Assembly (NCBI GenBank): GCA_002377645.1
Contig: DFQF01000091.1
Location: 63,844 to 74,187, forward strand
Length of the DNA stretch: 10,344 nucleotides
Source of the DNA: Nitrospinaceae bacterium UBA3496
GTDB taxonomy: Bacteria; UBA8248
Direction: 5' to 3'
In this document: piece after piece, positions 1-6,841 of the stretch
Layout: every line of letters starts with the position of its first letter
Position numbering within the stretch: position 1 is the first letter of the stretch
Program-made: the position numbers and the translations under genes
Notes under the pieces: generated by a model
Seen by the model: only the letters and a program-made list of their open reading frames with translations
Told to the model about the DNA's origin: nothing
Databases searched by the model: none

Positions 1-464
1 ACATCTTCTCCAACATAACCTGCCTCGGTCAAAGTAGTTGCGTCAACGATAGCAAAAGGAACATTTAAAAGACGAGCCAAAGTCCTGGCCATCAAAGTTT
101 TTCCAGACCCCGTTGGACCAATTAGAAGTATATTACTCTTGTCTAATTCAGCATCTTCGGCTTTTAATTCAGCATCAATTCTTTTGTAGTGATTATAAAC
201 TGCTACTGATAAAATTTTCTTTGCTTTCTCTTGTCCAATAACATGCTGATCCAAAACTTCCTTGATTTCACTTGGTTTCACAAGATCTGCATTTTCAATT
301 TCCAAACCTTCCTTAAAATCCTCAGTCAAAATTTCATTGCAAAGTTCAACGCATTCATTACAAATATAAGCATCTGGACCTGCAATCATTTTTTTAACTT
401 CTTCCTGACCTTTATTACAAAACGAACAATTAGGCACAGAAGAGTCAGTGGTTAACTTAGACAT
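1..464 (-). CDS. clpX: ATP-dependent Clp protease ATP-binding subunit ClpX, N-terminal part (cut by window edge)
   Basis: ClpX is the AAA+ unfoldase that recognises tagged or damaged proteins in the cytosol, unfolds them with ATP and threads them into ClpP. The 154 visible codons start at ATG 464, after a purine-rich AAGAGA Shine-Dalgarno. Residues 13, 16, 35 and 38 are the four cysteines of the N-terminal zinc-binding (ZBD) domain used for dimerisation and adaptor or substrate binding. The segment around residues 72-95 (DQHVIGQ, then VAVYNHYKR) is the typical entry to the AAA+ module, Walker A GPTGSGKT is at 116-123, and the window ends in the TEAGYVGED pore-loop region at 146-154. Walker B, the sensors and the IGF loop that docks on ClpP lie outside. 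It follows clpP by 41 nt, so it is probably the third protein gene of the tig operon. The frame is intact and the family assignment is secure. Confidence 0.97.
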   Translation of the reverse strand, partial: MSKLTTDSSVPNCSFCNKGQEEVKKMIAGPDAYICNECVELCNEILTEDFKEGLEIENADLVKPSEIKEVLDQHVIGQEKAKKILSVAVYNHYKRIDAELKAEDAELDKSNILLIGPTGSGKTLMARTLARLLNVPFAIVDATTLTEAGYVGED

Positions 465-505
465 TAGCAATCTCTTTTAAAAATTAATTAAAATTTACAA
501 AAAAC

Positions 506-1147
506 TTATTGCTCATTTTTATCTTTTTTCCCTGATTTCGATTTTGGGCTAGTAGATGGCTGATCAGTTCTTGATTCTATGACTTCATCGACAATTCCAT
601 AAGATTTCGCTTCCTCGGCTGTCATGAAATTATCTCTATCAGTATCTCTTTCTATTGCTTTTAAAGTTTGTCCTGTTTTCTGGGATAAGATTTTATTTAA
701 TTTCTCACGAATCCTTAATATCTCACGTGCTTGAATATCAATATCAGATGCTTGCCCTTGCACCCCACCTAATGGCTGATGAATTAAAATACGAGAGTTT
801 GGAAGTGCAAATCGTTTTCCAGTTGACCCAGCAGTTAACAGAAGAGCTCCCATACTAGCAGCCTGTCCCACACATATCGTTGAAACAGGTGAATTTATGT
901 ACTGCATAGTATCATAAATAGCCAAACCAGCAGTAACAGAACCACCAGGGCTGTTAATATAAATCGAAATTTCTCGATCAGGTTCTTCGGCTTCCAAATG
1001 TAACAACTGTGCGGTTACAAGATTTGCAATCTGATCATCTATAGGGGTTCCCAGAAAAATAATCCTTTCTTTTAATAGACGACTATAAATATCGTAAGCA
1101 CGTTCCCCTCTATTTGTTTGTTCTACTACCATAGGTATAAGGGCCAC
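506..1147 (-). CDS. clpP: ATP-dependent Clp protease proteolytic subunit ClpP
   Basis: ClpP is the serine protease that forms the double heptameric degradation chamber in the cytosol and works with ClpX (next gene) or ClpA. The protein is 213 residues. The catalytic triad is in place: Ser98 in GQAASMG, His123 in LIHQP and Asp172 in RDTDRDNF, with the same Ser-to-Asp spacing as E. coli ClpP. The glycine-rich [10 protein letters not shown] segment at 65-74 forms the oxyanion and substrate-binding region. The start is GTG at 1147: an ATG lies five codons in, but the residues LIPMVVEQ that straddle it are conserved in ClpP, and AAGGAAGGA sits correctly spaced before the GTG. Residues after about 192 form a Ser/Lys-rich polar tail beyond the folded core. 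The gene starts only 4 nt after the tig stop, so translational coupling is likely. Confidence 0.97.
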   Translation of the reverse strand: MALIPMVVEQTNRGERAYDIYSRLLKERIIFLGTPIDDQIANLVTAQLLHLEAEEPDREISIYINSPGGSVTAGLAIYDTMQYINSPVSTICVGQAASMGALLLTAGSTGKRFALPNSRILIHQPLGGVQGQASDIDIQAREILRIREKLNKILSQKTGQTLKAIERDTDRDNFMTAEEAKSYGIVDEVIESRTDQPSTSPKSKSGKKDKNEQ

Positions 1148-1151
1148 TTTT

Positions 1152-2501
1152 TTATCCTTCCTTTATTTGATCGTTCTCTTCATTTTCATCAGAATGAGAG
1201 TGATCTTGGACATTATGAATTTGAATTTCAATCTTAGCCTCATCATACAGCCAATTGATTGTTTTATTAAAATTAAGATTAGAGAAAAGAGATTCTATAG
1301 AACCAGTCATGGCCATACGTTTCTTCAATTTTTCTACCTCCATACCATACCTTTGTGCTGTTTCTTGAATATGTAAATCTATTTCTTCTGGCCCAACGCT
1401 AATTCCTTCTTTTTCCCTAATACGATTTATAAGTATTAATTCTTGGACTTTTCTCTCCGCTTCAGGTTTGAGCTTTGAACGTATTTCCTCTCTTTGATTC
1501 TCTCCAATTTGAACATCAGGGTTTTCTGTTTTATAACGTCTTTCTACTTCTCTAATTCTACCTTCTATCTCACTTTTAACTAAGCTGGGTGGAACTTCAA
1601 ATGGATGCATTTCAATAAGTTTTTCGATTAATTTTGTTATTCCCTGCTGTCTGTTTTGTTGCTCTTCTGACATATTTAAATCTTTTTCAATCTGCTTTTT
1701 AAGGTCATCCACAGTCTTCATTTCACTACCAAGAGAATTTACAAAGTCATCATCTAAAGAAGGTAAATTTGCTTTTTTAACACTTTTTAAATTTATTTTA
1801 AAAATAAATTTCTGTTGCTCTGCATCTTCACTATTACTTCCGGGAGGCTGGAAATCTACTTCTTTTTCTTCACCTGCCTTCATTCCAAGTACAGATTCAT
1901 CTAAAAGTTTCTCATTCTGTGTTTCACCTAAAATAAGGGATTGATTTTCACCTTTAGTACCAGGAACAGATTCTCCATCTCTAAATGCTTCTATATCAAA
2001 AACAACATAATCACCAGATTCTGCATTCCTGTTTACATCTTCATAAGTTGCGGATTGATACAATAAGCGCTTGATATTTTCATCAATTAATTCGTCAGTA
2101 ACAGGATGACTATGAATACTAACTTCAATTCCTTTGTAATCTTTTAAATCAATAGGAGGAATAACTTCTAAAGTAGCTTTATAAGTCAATTCTTCAGAAT
2201 CATTGTTCATATTTATATCAGTAATATTAGGTTCTCCAACTGGCCTCATCCCTTTTTCACTCAAAATATTAGTGTACGAATCAGAAATTAAATTTGTGTA
2301 CACTTCTGTTCTCAGTTCTTCACCATAGTATCTTTCCAATACCTTTCTCGGCACTTTTCCTTTTCTAAACCCTTTTATATTTGCTCTTCCAGATAAATTT
2401 AAAAAAGCCTTTTCAATGGCATTTGACACTTCTTCTTTTGGTATTCCTGCTTCAAGCTTCTTTGTACAATCACTAACATCACTTATTGTTATTTCTGACA
2501 T
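1152..2501 (-). CDS. tig: Trigger factor, ribosome-associated chaperone and peptidyl-prolyl isomerase
   Basis: Trigger factor binds the ribosome exit tunnel through L23 and shields nascent chains. At 449 residues it has normal family length. Residues 1-115 are the ribosome-binding domain, with the signature loop GFRKGKVP at 44-51. Residues about 150-240 correspond to the FKBP-like isomerase domain ([11 protein letters not shown], then SLILGE and a [11 protein letters not shown] stretch). The rest is the helical arm and C-terminal chaperone domain, rich in charged residues, ending in a His/Asp/Glu-rich tail (about 429-449). The longest frame begins one codon earlier at TTG, but I chose ATG 2501 because GGGGAA lies about 7 nt upstream of it. 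It is the first protein gene of a tig-clpP-clpX block, 55 nt after the tRNA-Leu gene, and the order is classic for bacteria. No frame damage is seen. Confidence 0.96.
   Translation of the reverse strand: MSEITISDVSDCTKKLEAGIPKEEVSNAIEKAFLNLSGRANIKGFRKGKVPRKVLERYYGEELRTEVYTNLISDSYTNILSEKGMRPVGEPNITDINMNNDSEELTYKATLEVIPPIDLKDYKGIEVSIHSHPVTDELIDENIKRLLYQSATYEDVNRNAESGDYVVFDIEAFRDGESVPGTKGENQSLILGETQNEKLLDESVLGMKAGEEKEVDFQPPGSNSEDAEQQKFIFKINLKSVKKANLPSLDDDFVNSLGSEMKTVDDLKKQIEKDLNMSEEQQNRQQGITKLIEKLIEMHPFEVPPSLVKSEIEGRIREVERRYKTENPDVQIGENQREEIRSKLKPEAERKVQELILINRIREKEGISVGPEEIDLHIQETAQRYGMEVEKLKKRMAMTGSIESLFSNLNFNKTINWLYDEAKIEIQIHNVQDHSHSDENEENDQIKEG
1154..1163 (-). promoter_or_regulatory. Ribosome binding site of clpP, embedded in the end of tig
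   Basis: The minus strand reads AAGGAAGGAT here, 6-8 nt before the GTG start of clpP. The GAAGGA part is also the last two sense codons (Glu, Gly) of tig, directly followed by its TAA. This site decides for the GTG start over the ATG five codons downstream and suggests that ribosomes ending on tig reinitiate on clpP. Confidence 0.75.
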
Positions 2502-2521
2502 CAATTTTCCCCAAAATACGA

Positions 2522-2549
2522 ATTATTACTCAAAGAGAATTAAAGTAAA
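2522..2549 (-). promoter_or_regulatory. Candidate sigma70-type promoter for tig
   Basis: Between the tRNA-Leu gene and tig the minus strand has TTTACT (2549-2544), a 16-nt spacer and AATAAT (2527-2522), four and five matches to the -35 and -10 consensus. Initiation near 2515 would leave a leader of about 14 nt. AT-rich DNA produces such matches by chance, and tig could instead be read through from the tRNA. Confidence 0.28.
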
Positions 2550-2556
2550 ATATAAA

Positions 2557-2641
<85 letters not shown>

Positions 2642-2672
2642 ACAATTTTAATATCTTTTAAATCAATATTTC

Positions 2673-2710
2673 AAAAAGTTAAGATTATTTTTGTTTAATT
2701 TTAACTTTTT
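2673..2710. terminator. AT-only 15-bp hairpin with A/T flanks, possible bidirectional terminator or insulator
   Basis: The arms 2673-2687 and 2696-2710 pair over 15 bp (14 Watson-Crick plus one G-T) around an 8-nt loop. The outer part is AAAAAGTTAA against TTAACTTTTT, so each strand ends the stem in five T residues. It lies 32 nt upstream of the tRNA 5' end. It may stop read-through from the transporter operon, or mark the upstream edge of the tRNA promoter. With almost no G-C pairs it would be weak as an intrinsic terminator. Confidence 0.4.
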
Positions 2711-2860
2711 CACGATTCTAACCTAAAAAAACAACTGTTTCAAAAAATTAACAGGGCACACTAAATAAAAAAGTAGTTTTATTCAACACTAATAGTAATT
2801 TTTAAATTTTTTTATAGAAATTTAGTATGATTCCTAAAGGAATGGTCGAAAACTTACTCT

Positions 2861-2895
2861 AAAAATTAAATGGGGCGAGAATAAATCCCGCCCCA
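2861..2895 (-). terminator. Rho-independent terminator of the TTT transporter operon
   Basis: On the minus strand, 27 nt after the tctC stop codon, TGGGGCG (2871-2877) pairs with CGCCCCA (2889-2895). The stem continues through one A/C mismatch to two more pairs closing a 5-nt loop (2881-2885). The 3' side runs into TTTAATTTTT (2870-2861). This is the only GC-rich stem in the spacer and fits an intrinsic terminator for leftward transcription out of tctC. Confidence 0.75.
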
Positions 2896-2921
2896 AAATT
2901 ATTTCGAAAAAAAGTTTCTAT

Positions 2922-3908
2922 TTATTTCTTTTTCTTATAACCCATTTTCTTAAATAGATTTCCATAAAAATCAATTTCACTATCATATGCTTTTCTCAAC
3001 TCTGGGCCAGATAATGGCGCAAGACTTTCACCAAAACGTTTAATCAATTTTTTCAGAGTCTTACTTTTAGCTGCTTTGTGTAAAGCAGTCTTTAAAACTT
3101 CAATTCGATCATTAGGTGTTCCTTTAGGAGCCATAAATACTCTCCAAGACTTATAAATATAATCTACACCTAATTCTCTAAAAGTAGGATATTTCTTTCC
3201 AAATTCCTTCATTCGTTCTTCGGAAGCGGTAGCAAGTAGTCTCAACTGTCCTCTTTTAACTCTACTTAAAGTTCCACCAGTTGTCACATTAGCCCAACCT
3301 GCGTCTACATGACCACCCCACATTGCCTGCCATGCCTTACCTCCACCTCTAAAGGGAACATGTTTAAATTTAACATTTTTAGCTCTCATCATCTGTAAGA
3401 TCCCTAAGTGACTTGAACCCCATGCACCATTTGAGGAAATGGAAATCTTTCCCGGTCTCTTTTTAGCATCATCAAGAAGATCCTGTAAATTTTTCCATGG
3501 TTTTTCTGATCTGACAACAAGTAAGAATGGAGCGTAATTTACTTGGAAGAATGGAATGAAATCAGTTTTTGGATCAAAACCCATATTTCTTGCATGAGGA
3601 GCGATTGCAAAATGTGAACCAGAACCAAGTGCTATAGTATATCCATCAGGCTTAGAACGTTTAAGTGCAGTCATACCAATCTTTCCACCACCACCACCTC
3701 GAACAGTACACAAGAAAGGTTGTCCTAGATGTTCGTGAATAACACTTGCTACAGCACGACAATGCATATCGTGTGAACCTCCTGCACCAGTTGCCAAAAT
3801 AACCTTAATTGGCTTATTTGGATACTTAGCATCTGCGCTTCCTACTATTGTGAAAAAAACAGCAAGAACTAGTACGCTTAAATAAACAAAAACCTTACTC
3901 TTATACAT
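2922..3908 (-). CDS. tctC: TTT-type transporter substrate-binding protein (TctC / Bug family)
   Basis: This is the periplasmic receptor that captures a small organic acid and delivers it to the TctA/TctB membrane pair; the ligand cannot be told from sequence. The start is ATG 3908, behind a near-perfect AAGGAG 6 nt upstream; the longer frame from TTG 3935 would read through that site. The protein is 328 residues. Residues 1-27 form a Sec signal peptide: YKSK, a hydrophobic core and a probable Ala-Asp-Ala cleavage site. The mature part begins YPNKPIKVI, the usual Bug opening. Family landmarks are GAGGSHD (41-47), LGQPF (61-65), PDGYTIALG (87-95), HVPFRGGGKAW (183-193) and a GGHVDAGWANV segment (198-208). 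Unusual points are Cys50 and Cys67 in the mature domain, a five-glycine run (71-75) and a C-terminal Lys-rich end. It is the last gene of the operon, 34 nt after tctA and followed by a hairpin terminator. Confidence 0.93.
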   Translation of the reverse strand: MYKSKVFVYLSVLVLAVFFTIVGSADAKYPNKPIKVILATGAGGSHDMHCRAVASVIHEHLGQPFLCTVRGGGGGKIGMTALKRSKPDGYTIALGSGSHFAIAPHARNMGFDPKTDFIPFFQVNYAPFLLVVRSEKPWKNLQDLLDDAKKRPGKISISSNGAWGSSHLGILQMMRAKNVKFKHVPFRGGGKAWQAMWGGHVDAGWANVTTGGTLSRVKRGQLRLLATASEERMKEFGKKYPTFRELGVDYIYKSWRVFMAPKGTPNDRIEVLKTALHKAAKSKTLKKLIKRFGESLAPLSGPELRKAYDSEIDFYGNLFKKMGYKKKK

Positions 3909-3914
3909 ACCTTT

Positions 3915-3920
3915 CTCCTT
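3915..3920 (-). promoter_or_regulatory. Ribosome binding site of tctC
   Basis: AAGGAG on the minus strand, 6 nt before ATG 3908, is the closest match to the Shine-Dalgarno consensus that I noticed in the window. It fixes the start nine codons inside the longest frame and is consistent with the binding protein being translated more strongly than the two membrane subunits. Confidence 0.8.
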
Positions 3921-3942
3921 ATGAATGGTAAGCAAATTTGGC

Positions 3943-5445
3943 TTATTCAGCTTCAGCCCATGGCTTCTTCCAAATAGCCATCCCTAATAAGAAAACACTA
4001 AGTAAAATTAAAAATCCTGAGACAGGAAAACCTCCAGCCATTTTAGTTAAAAATACGAAATAATCACCATCGGAGAGTAATAAAGCTTGCTTCATAGACT
4101 CTTCGGCAGTTTCAGTAAGAATAAATGCAATAACAAGAGGAGCAAGAGGGAATTTTAACTTACGAAGACCATATCCACAAATACCAAAAAATAAGGCAAG
4201 TTTTACATCCTCAATATTGTTCTGATAAATGAAGCCACCTACTACACAAAGCAAAAGAATTATTGGGACCAAAACTGATTTTCGAATGGTTACTAACCTC
4301 GCAAACAATCCAGTAAGAAGTTTCCCTTGAAGAAGCATAATAGGATTTCCAACCAGAAGAAGAGCAAAAATACCATACATAGTTGAAGCTTGTTCTTCAA
4401 AAAGTTCAGGACCAGGACGTAATCCCTGCGCCATAAATGCACCCATAAGAATTGCTGCTGAAGCACTTCCTGGAATACCAAAAGTCAAAGTCGGAATTAA
4501 ATCTGCCCCGGCAACTGCACTGTTCGATGCTTCTGCAGCAGCAACTCCTTCATAACTCCCCTTTCCATATTCTTCAGGACGTTTCGACGAACGTTTAGCG
4601 AGAGCGTAACTAATAAATGTGGCAATTGCGGCGCCTGTTCCAGGTATCGCTCCAATAGCAGTTCCAATACAAGACGAACGAAGTATTGCCCATTTTGCTT
4701 GAAATAATTCAATCCACTTTAGTGATCTTCCCCCTTTCAAGTGAGAAGATTCTGGCGGATTAGCAAGTTCAATAATTTTTTTCTCAGACTGAATCAAAAC
4801 TTCACTAATAGCAAAAAGTCCGATCAACATCGGAACTATTCCAACACTATCTGCTATATTTGCAATTCCAAATGTAAAACGTTCAGAACCCGAAATAATA
4901 TCCTGGCCAACAAGACCAATCAAAATTCCTATGAGCATAGAAAGAAGGCCCTTTAAAACTGAAGATCCTGTAACTGCTGAAATAATAGTTAGACCAAGAA
5001 CCATCAATGCAAAGAATTCTGTGGGACCGAATAACAATGCGACTGCTGCAAGAGGAAATGCAGCTAAAATTAAAACAATATCACTAAAAGTATCTCCTAA
5101 GGTAGAGGAATAAAGTGCCATTTGAATAGCGCTCTTTGCCTCACCTTTTTGAGCTAAAGGATAACCATCTAGAGTAGTAGCAGCAGCTGCTGCTGTGCCT
5201 GGAGTATTTATCAAAATTGCAGGTATTGAACCGCCAAAAAGTGCTCCTTTATGAATTCCTAAAAGAAAAGGTATTCCATTAATCGGCGTCATAAAAAAAG
5301 AAAAAGGGACTAAAACAGCGATAGCCATTACACTTGTTAATCCAGGTATAGCACCCACTGTAATACCTGCAAAAACTCCAAGAGCAACCATACCAAGAGC
5401 TTGAAGAGTTATAGCTTGTACTATTGCATCAAAAATCTGTTCCAT
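3943..5445 (-). CDS. tctA: Tripartite tricarboxylate transporter large membrane subunit TctA
   Basis: TctA is the main translocation subunit of the TTT secondary transporters, an inner-membrane protein driven by an ion gradient and fed by TctC. At 500 residues with about a dozen hydrophobic segments it has the usual family size. The characteristic internal duplication can be read directly: GAIPGLTSVMA at 31-41 matches GAIPGTGAA at 265-273, and IPAILINTPGT (74-84) matches IPTLTFGIPGS (317-327), each followed by an Ala-rich run and then DGYPLAQKGEA (93-103) or MAQGLRPGPE (338-347). These PG-containing loops are conserved in the family. The frame could begin one codon earlier at TTG, but ATG 5445 is preferred, with AAAGGA about 8 nt upstream. 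It starts 5 nt after the tctB stop and is followed 34 nt later by tctC. The sequence does not reveal which carboxylate is moved. Confidence 0.95.
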   Translation of the reverse strand: MEQIFDAIVQAITLQALGMVALGVFAGITVGAIPGLTSVMAIAVLVPFSFFMTPINGIPFLLGIHKGALFGGSIPAILINTPGTAAAAATTLDGYPLAQKGEAKSAIQMALYSSTLGDTFSDIVLILAAFPLAAVALLFGPTEFFALMVLGLTIISAVTGSSVLKGLLSMLIGILIGLVGQDIISGSERFTFGIANIADSVGIVPMLIGLFAISEVLIQSEKKIIELANPPESSHLKGGRSLKWIELFQAKWAILRSSCIGTAIGAIPGTGAAIATFISYALAKRSSKRPEEYGKGSYEGVAAAEASNSAVAGADLIPTLTFGIPGSASAAILMGAFMAQGLRPGPELFEEQASTMYGIFALLLVGNPIMLLQGKLLTGLFARLVTIRKSVLVPIILLLCVVGGFIYQNNIEDVKLALFFGICGYGLRKLKFPLAPLVIAFILTETAEESMKQALLLSDGDYFVFLTKMAGGFPVSGFLILLSVFLLGMAIWKKPWAEAE

Positions 5446-5450
5446 CAAAA

Positions 5451-5954
5451 TTATCCTTTTATGTACCCTAACAATTGATTAATCAACTCACCTTCAGGAA
5501 GCATTACTTTAAAGGAAATCCAAAAAAAACGTTCTATTGAGATTGGGACAAGAAGAGCAACTGGAACTATTATTCTCCAATTCCTTGTTCCATAAAAAAA
5601 TATTAAAAAAGCCAAGAAAAAAGGAGAACTTAAGTGAAAACCTAGCCACTCCAAAAGATATACGTAAACCATAGAAGCTAAAAAAACGATGACTGATTGA
5701 AAAAAAGGTCTTTTACTCGAAGAAAGAGTAGGTGTCACCTCTACTTTATTTCTAAGAGTGTCCGCTACCAAAAGTAGGCTAACAAATCCGAAAATACAAA
5801 TTGTAATTTGAGGAAAAGTTTCAGGTAGAAAAATACGTCCAGCAAACTCAGTTTGAGAGAAAGAAGATATTATCTGAGTAGGAATCAAATAAAAAAAATA
5901 AATCAAACTGAATAAAAAAAAGATTATTCCGACTGTCAAATCTTTTTTGTTCAT
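5451..5954 (-). CDS. tctB: Tripartite tricarboxylate transporter small membrane subunit TctB
   Basis: TctB is the small, poorly conserved inner-membrane partner of TctA. This protein has 167 residues, normal for the family. Four to five hydrophobic segments are visible at about 8-29, 50-66, 86-103, 108-121 and 127-143. The motif FLPETFPQ before the second segment (42-49) and the C-terminal FKVMLPEGEL (148-157) resemble the family's usual loop and end. The first segment is very Phe/Ile-rich. It begins with ATG 5954 behind AGGG 8 nt upstream and is the first gene of the transporter operon. Its stop is 5 nt from the tctA start, and its last codons AAA GGA form the tctA ribosome binding site. The assignment leans on position beside tctA as much as on sequence. 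Confidence 0.88.
   Translation of the reverse strand: MNKKDLTVGIIFFLFSLIYFFYLIPTQIISSFSQTEFAGRIFLPETFPQITICIFGFVSLLLVADTLRNKVEVTPTLSSSKRPFFQSVIVFLASMVYVYLLEWLGFHLSSPFFLAFLIFFYGTRNWRIIVPVALLVPISIERFFWISFKVMLPEGELINQLLGYIKG
5454..5459 (-). promoter_or_regulatory. Ribosome binding site of tctA inside the last codons of tctB
   Basis: AAAGGA on the minus strand, immediately followed by the TAA of tctB, lies 8 nt before ATG 5445. It favours that ATG over the preceding TTG codon and points to translational coupling of the two membrane subunits. Confidence 0.65.
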
Positions 5955-6045
5955 TAAAAAGACCCTAATTAAAAAGTAAGAAATTACAACTAATTTATAG
6001 GCCCAAAAATTTATATCTATTAATTTATACTAGAGACCATAAAAT

Positions 6046-6090
6046 ATTTATAGATTGACCACAAGGAAAACGTTGAAAAAATCTATAAAT
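6046..6090. repeat. 11-bp perfect inverted repeat in the gap before tctB
   Basis: ATTTATAGATT (6046-6056) and AATCTATAAAT (6080-6090) are exact reverse complements separated by 23 nt. They lie just after the stop of the 239-residue gene and 92-136 nt upstream of tctB. Towards tctB the minus strand also carries TATAAATT three times (6029-6022, 6015-6008, 5999-5992). The arms could be an operator for the transporter operon, or an AT-rich RNA hairpin at the end of the metH transcript. No T-run or GC stem supports a standard terminator, and no convincing -35/-10 pair was found in this 148-nt gap. Confidence 0.4.
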
Positions 6091-6102
6091 TTACTAGAAA
6101 TT

Positions 6103-6822
6103 TTATTGGGAGAGAGGCCAAATTCTTTCACCGAGTGTAGGAGAACCTGGGGAATGGATCAAACTTTTTACGGCATTTCGAGAACGTTCAATAGTTTCTG
6201 TATGAAAGTTTTTCAAAAGAGATTTCACACTTGTCCATTCATACATTATCCCATGTTTAGGCCAACCTGAAACAGAAACAAGCAACCGCGCACCTACACA
6301 CCCTTCCATTTTCTTAAGACGTGGCATGCGAACTTGTGCATACCATGAACTAAGTTCTTCTTCGTTCTTAAGTGAATTTACATTAAATGTCCCAATCTGT
6401 ATCGCAGGCCCAGGAGTGATACCTGGACTTCTTGAGGAAGATTCCATTCCCTCTATTCGGTCTTGTACCATAAAAATACAAGATCGTTCTCCAATCCTTA
6501 GGCTTAACATCTCATTTTCTTCTTTAGATCGAGTCTCTTTTAATTGAGAAGAAGAAGGATCAACAAATGCAATAGGCATTTCAGCACCAAAAAGGATTAA
6601 ATAATCATTTCCATCGGGAACACGGGGGTCATCTGTATGTACCAAAATTCTTTCTTTTTCTTTTTCCCTCTCTTCATCCCAGACATTCCTAATATGTGTC
6701 GCCCATAAATAACCATTTCGTTTTAAAACTTTTGGGATGTGTACCTCATGCAACCAAGAAAGATAATCCTCTCTTCCCTCTTTAGGAAGATCGTACCAAG
6801 TTGCCGAAATCGCATTATCCAC
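6103..6822 (-). CDS. Uncharacterised protein with two EthD-like (dimeric alpha/beta-barrel type) repeats
   Basis: I cannot assign a function. The 239-residue protein has no signal peptide or membrane segment, so it is probably cytosolic. Two parts resemble each other: residues about 19-45 (SWLHEVHIPKVLKRNGY core) and 156-182 (SWYAQVRMPRLKKMEGC core). Both share a SW...V..P...K..G pattern, a helix followed by the strand typical of EthD-like and related ferredoxin-fold proteins. A tandem duplication could let one chain form the barrel that smaller relatives form as dimers. Residues 48-59 are a highly charged DEEREKEKE stretch, and 127-139 is a Ser/Pro/Gly linker between the halves. The start is GTG 6822, with AAAGGG 6 nt upstream. 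It follows metH by 19 nt, so it is probably on the same transcript, and it precedes the transporter operon by 148 nt. A role in processing the imported carboxylate is possible, but is inferred only from position. Confidence 0.8.
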   Translation of the reverse strand: MDNAISATWYDLPKEGREDYLSWLHEVHIPKVLKRNGYLWATHIRNVWDEEREKEKERILVHTDDPRVPDGNDYLILFGAEMPIAFVDPSSSQLKETRSKEENEMLSLRIGERSCIFMVQDRIEGMESSSRSPGITPGPAIQIGTFNVNSLKNEEELSSWYAQVRMPRLKKMEGCVGARLLVSVSGWPKHGIMYEWTSVKSLLKNFHTETIERSRNAVKSLIHSPGSPTLGERIWPLSQ

Positions 6823-6828
6823 AAGGAA

Positions 6829-6834
6829 CCCTTT
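6829..6834 (-). promoter_or_regulatory. Ribosome binding site supporting a GTG start for the 239-residue gene
   Basis: AAAGGG on the minus strand is 6 nt before GTG 6822. No in-frame ATG occurs before residue 82, well past the first conserved motif, so GTG with this site is the best start. Confidence 0.65.
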
Positions 6835-6841
6835 CTAGAAA

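Noticed and set aside
2735..2754. CTGTT/AACAG hairpin with 10-nt loop in the tRNA-tctC spacer
   Set aside because: Five base pairs in AT-rich DNA are expected by chance and no position-specific role is apparent.
3909..3935. TTG start for tctC nine codons upstream
   Set aside because: It would place a charged segment before the signal peptide and read through the AAGGAG site that serves ATG 3908.
4741..5113. Plus-strand open frames opposite tctA, and similar ones opposite clpP, metH and the 239-residue gene
   Set aside because: They mirror strongly conserved minus-strand proteins, are short and low-complexity, and show no family resemblance.
6046..6090. Inverted repeat as an intrinsic terminator for metH and the following gene
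   Set aside because: The stem has only two G-C pairs per arm, the loop is 23 nt, and no clear T-run follows on the minus strand; listed as a repeat of unknown role.
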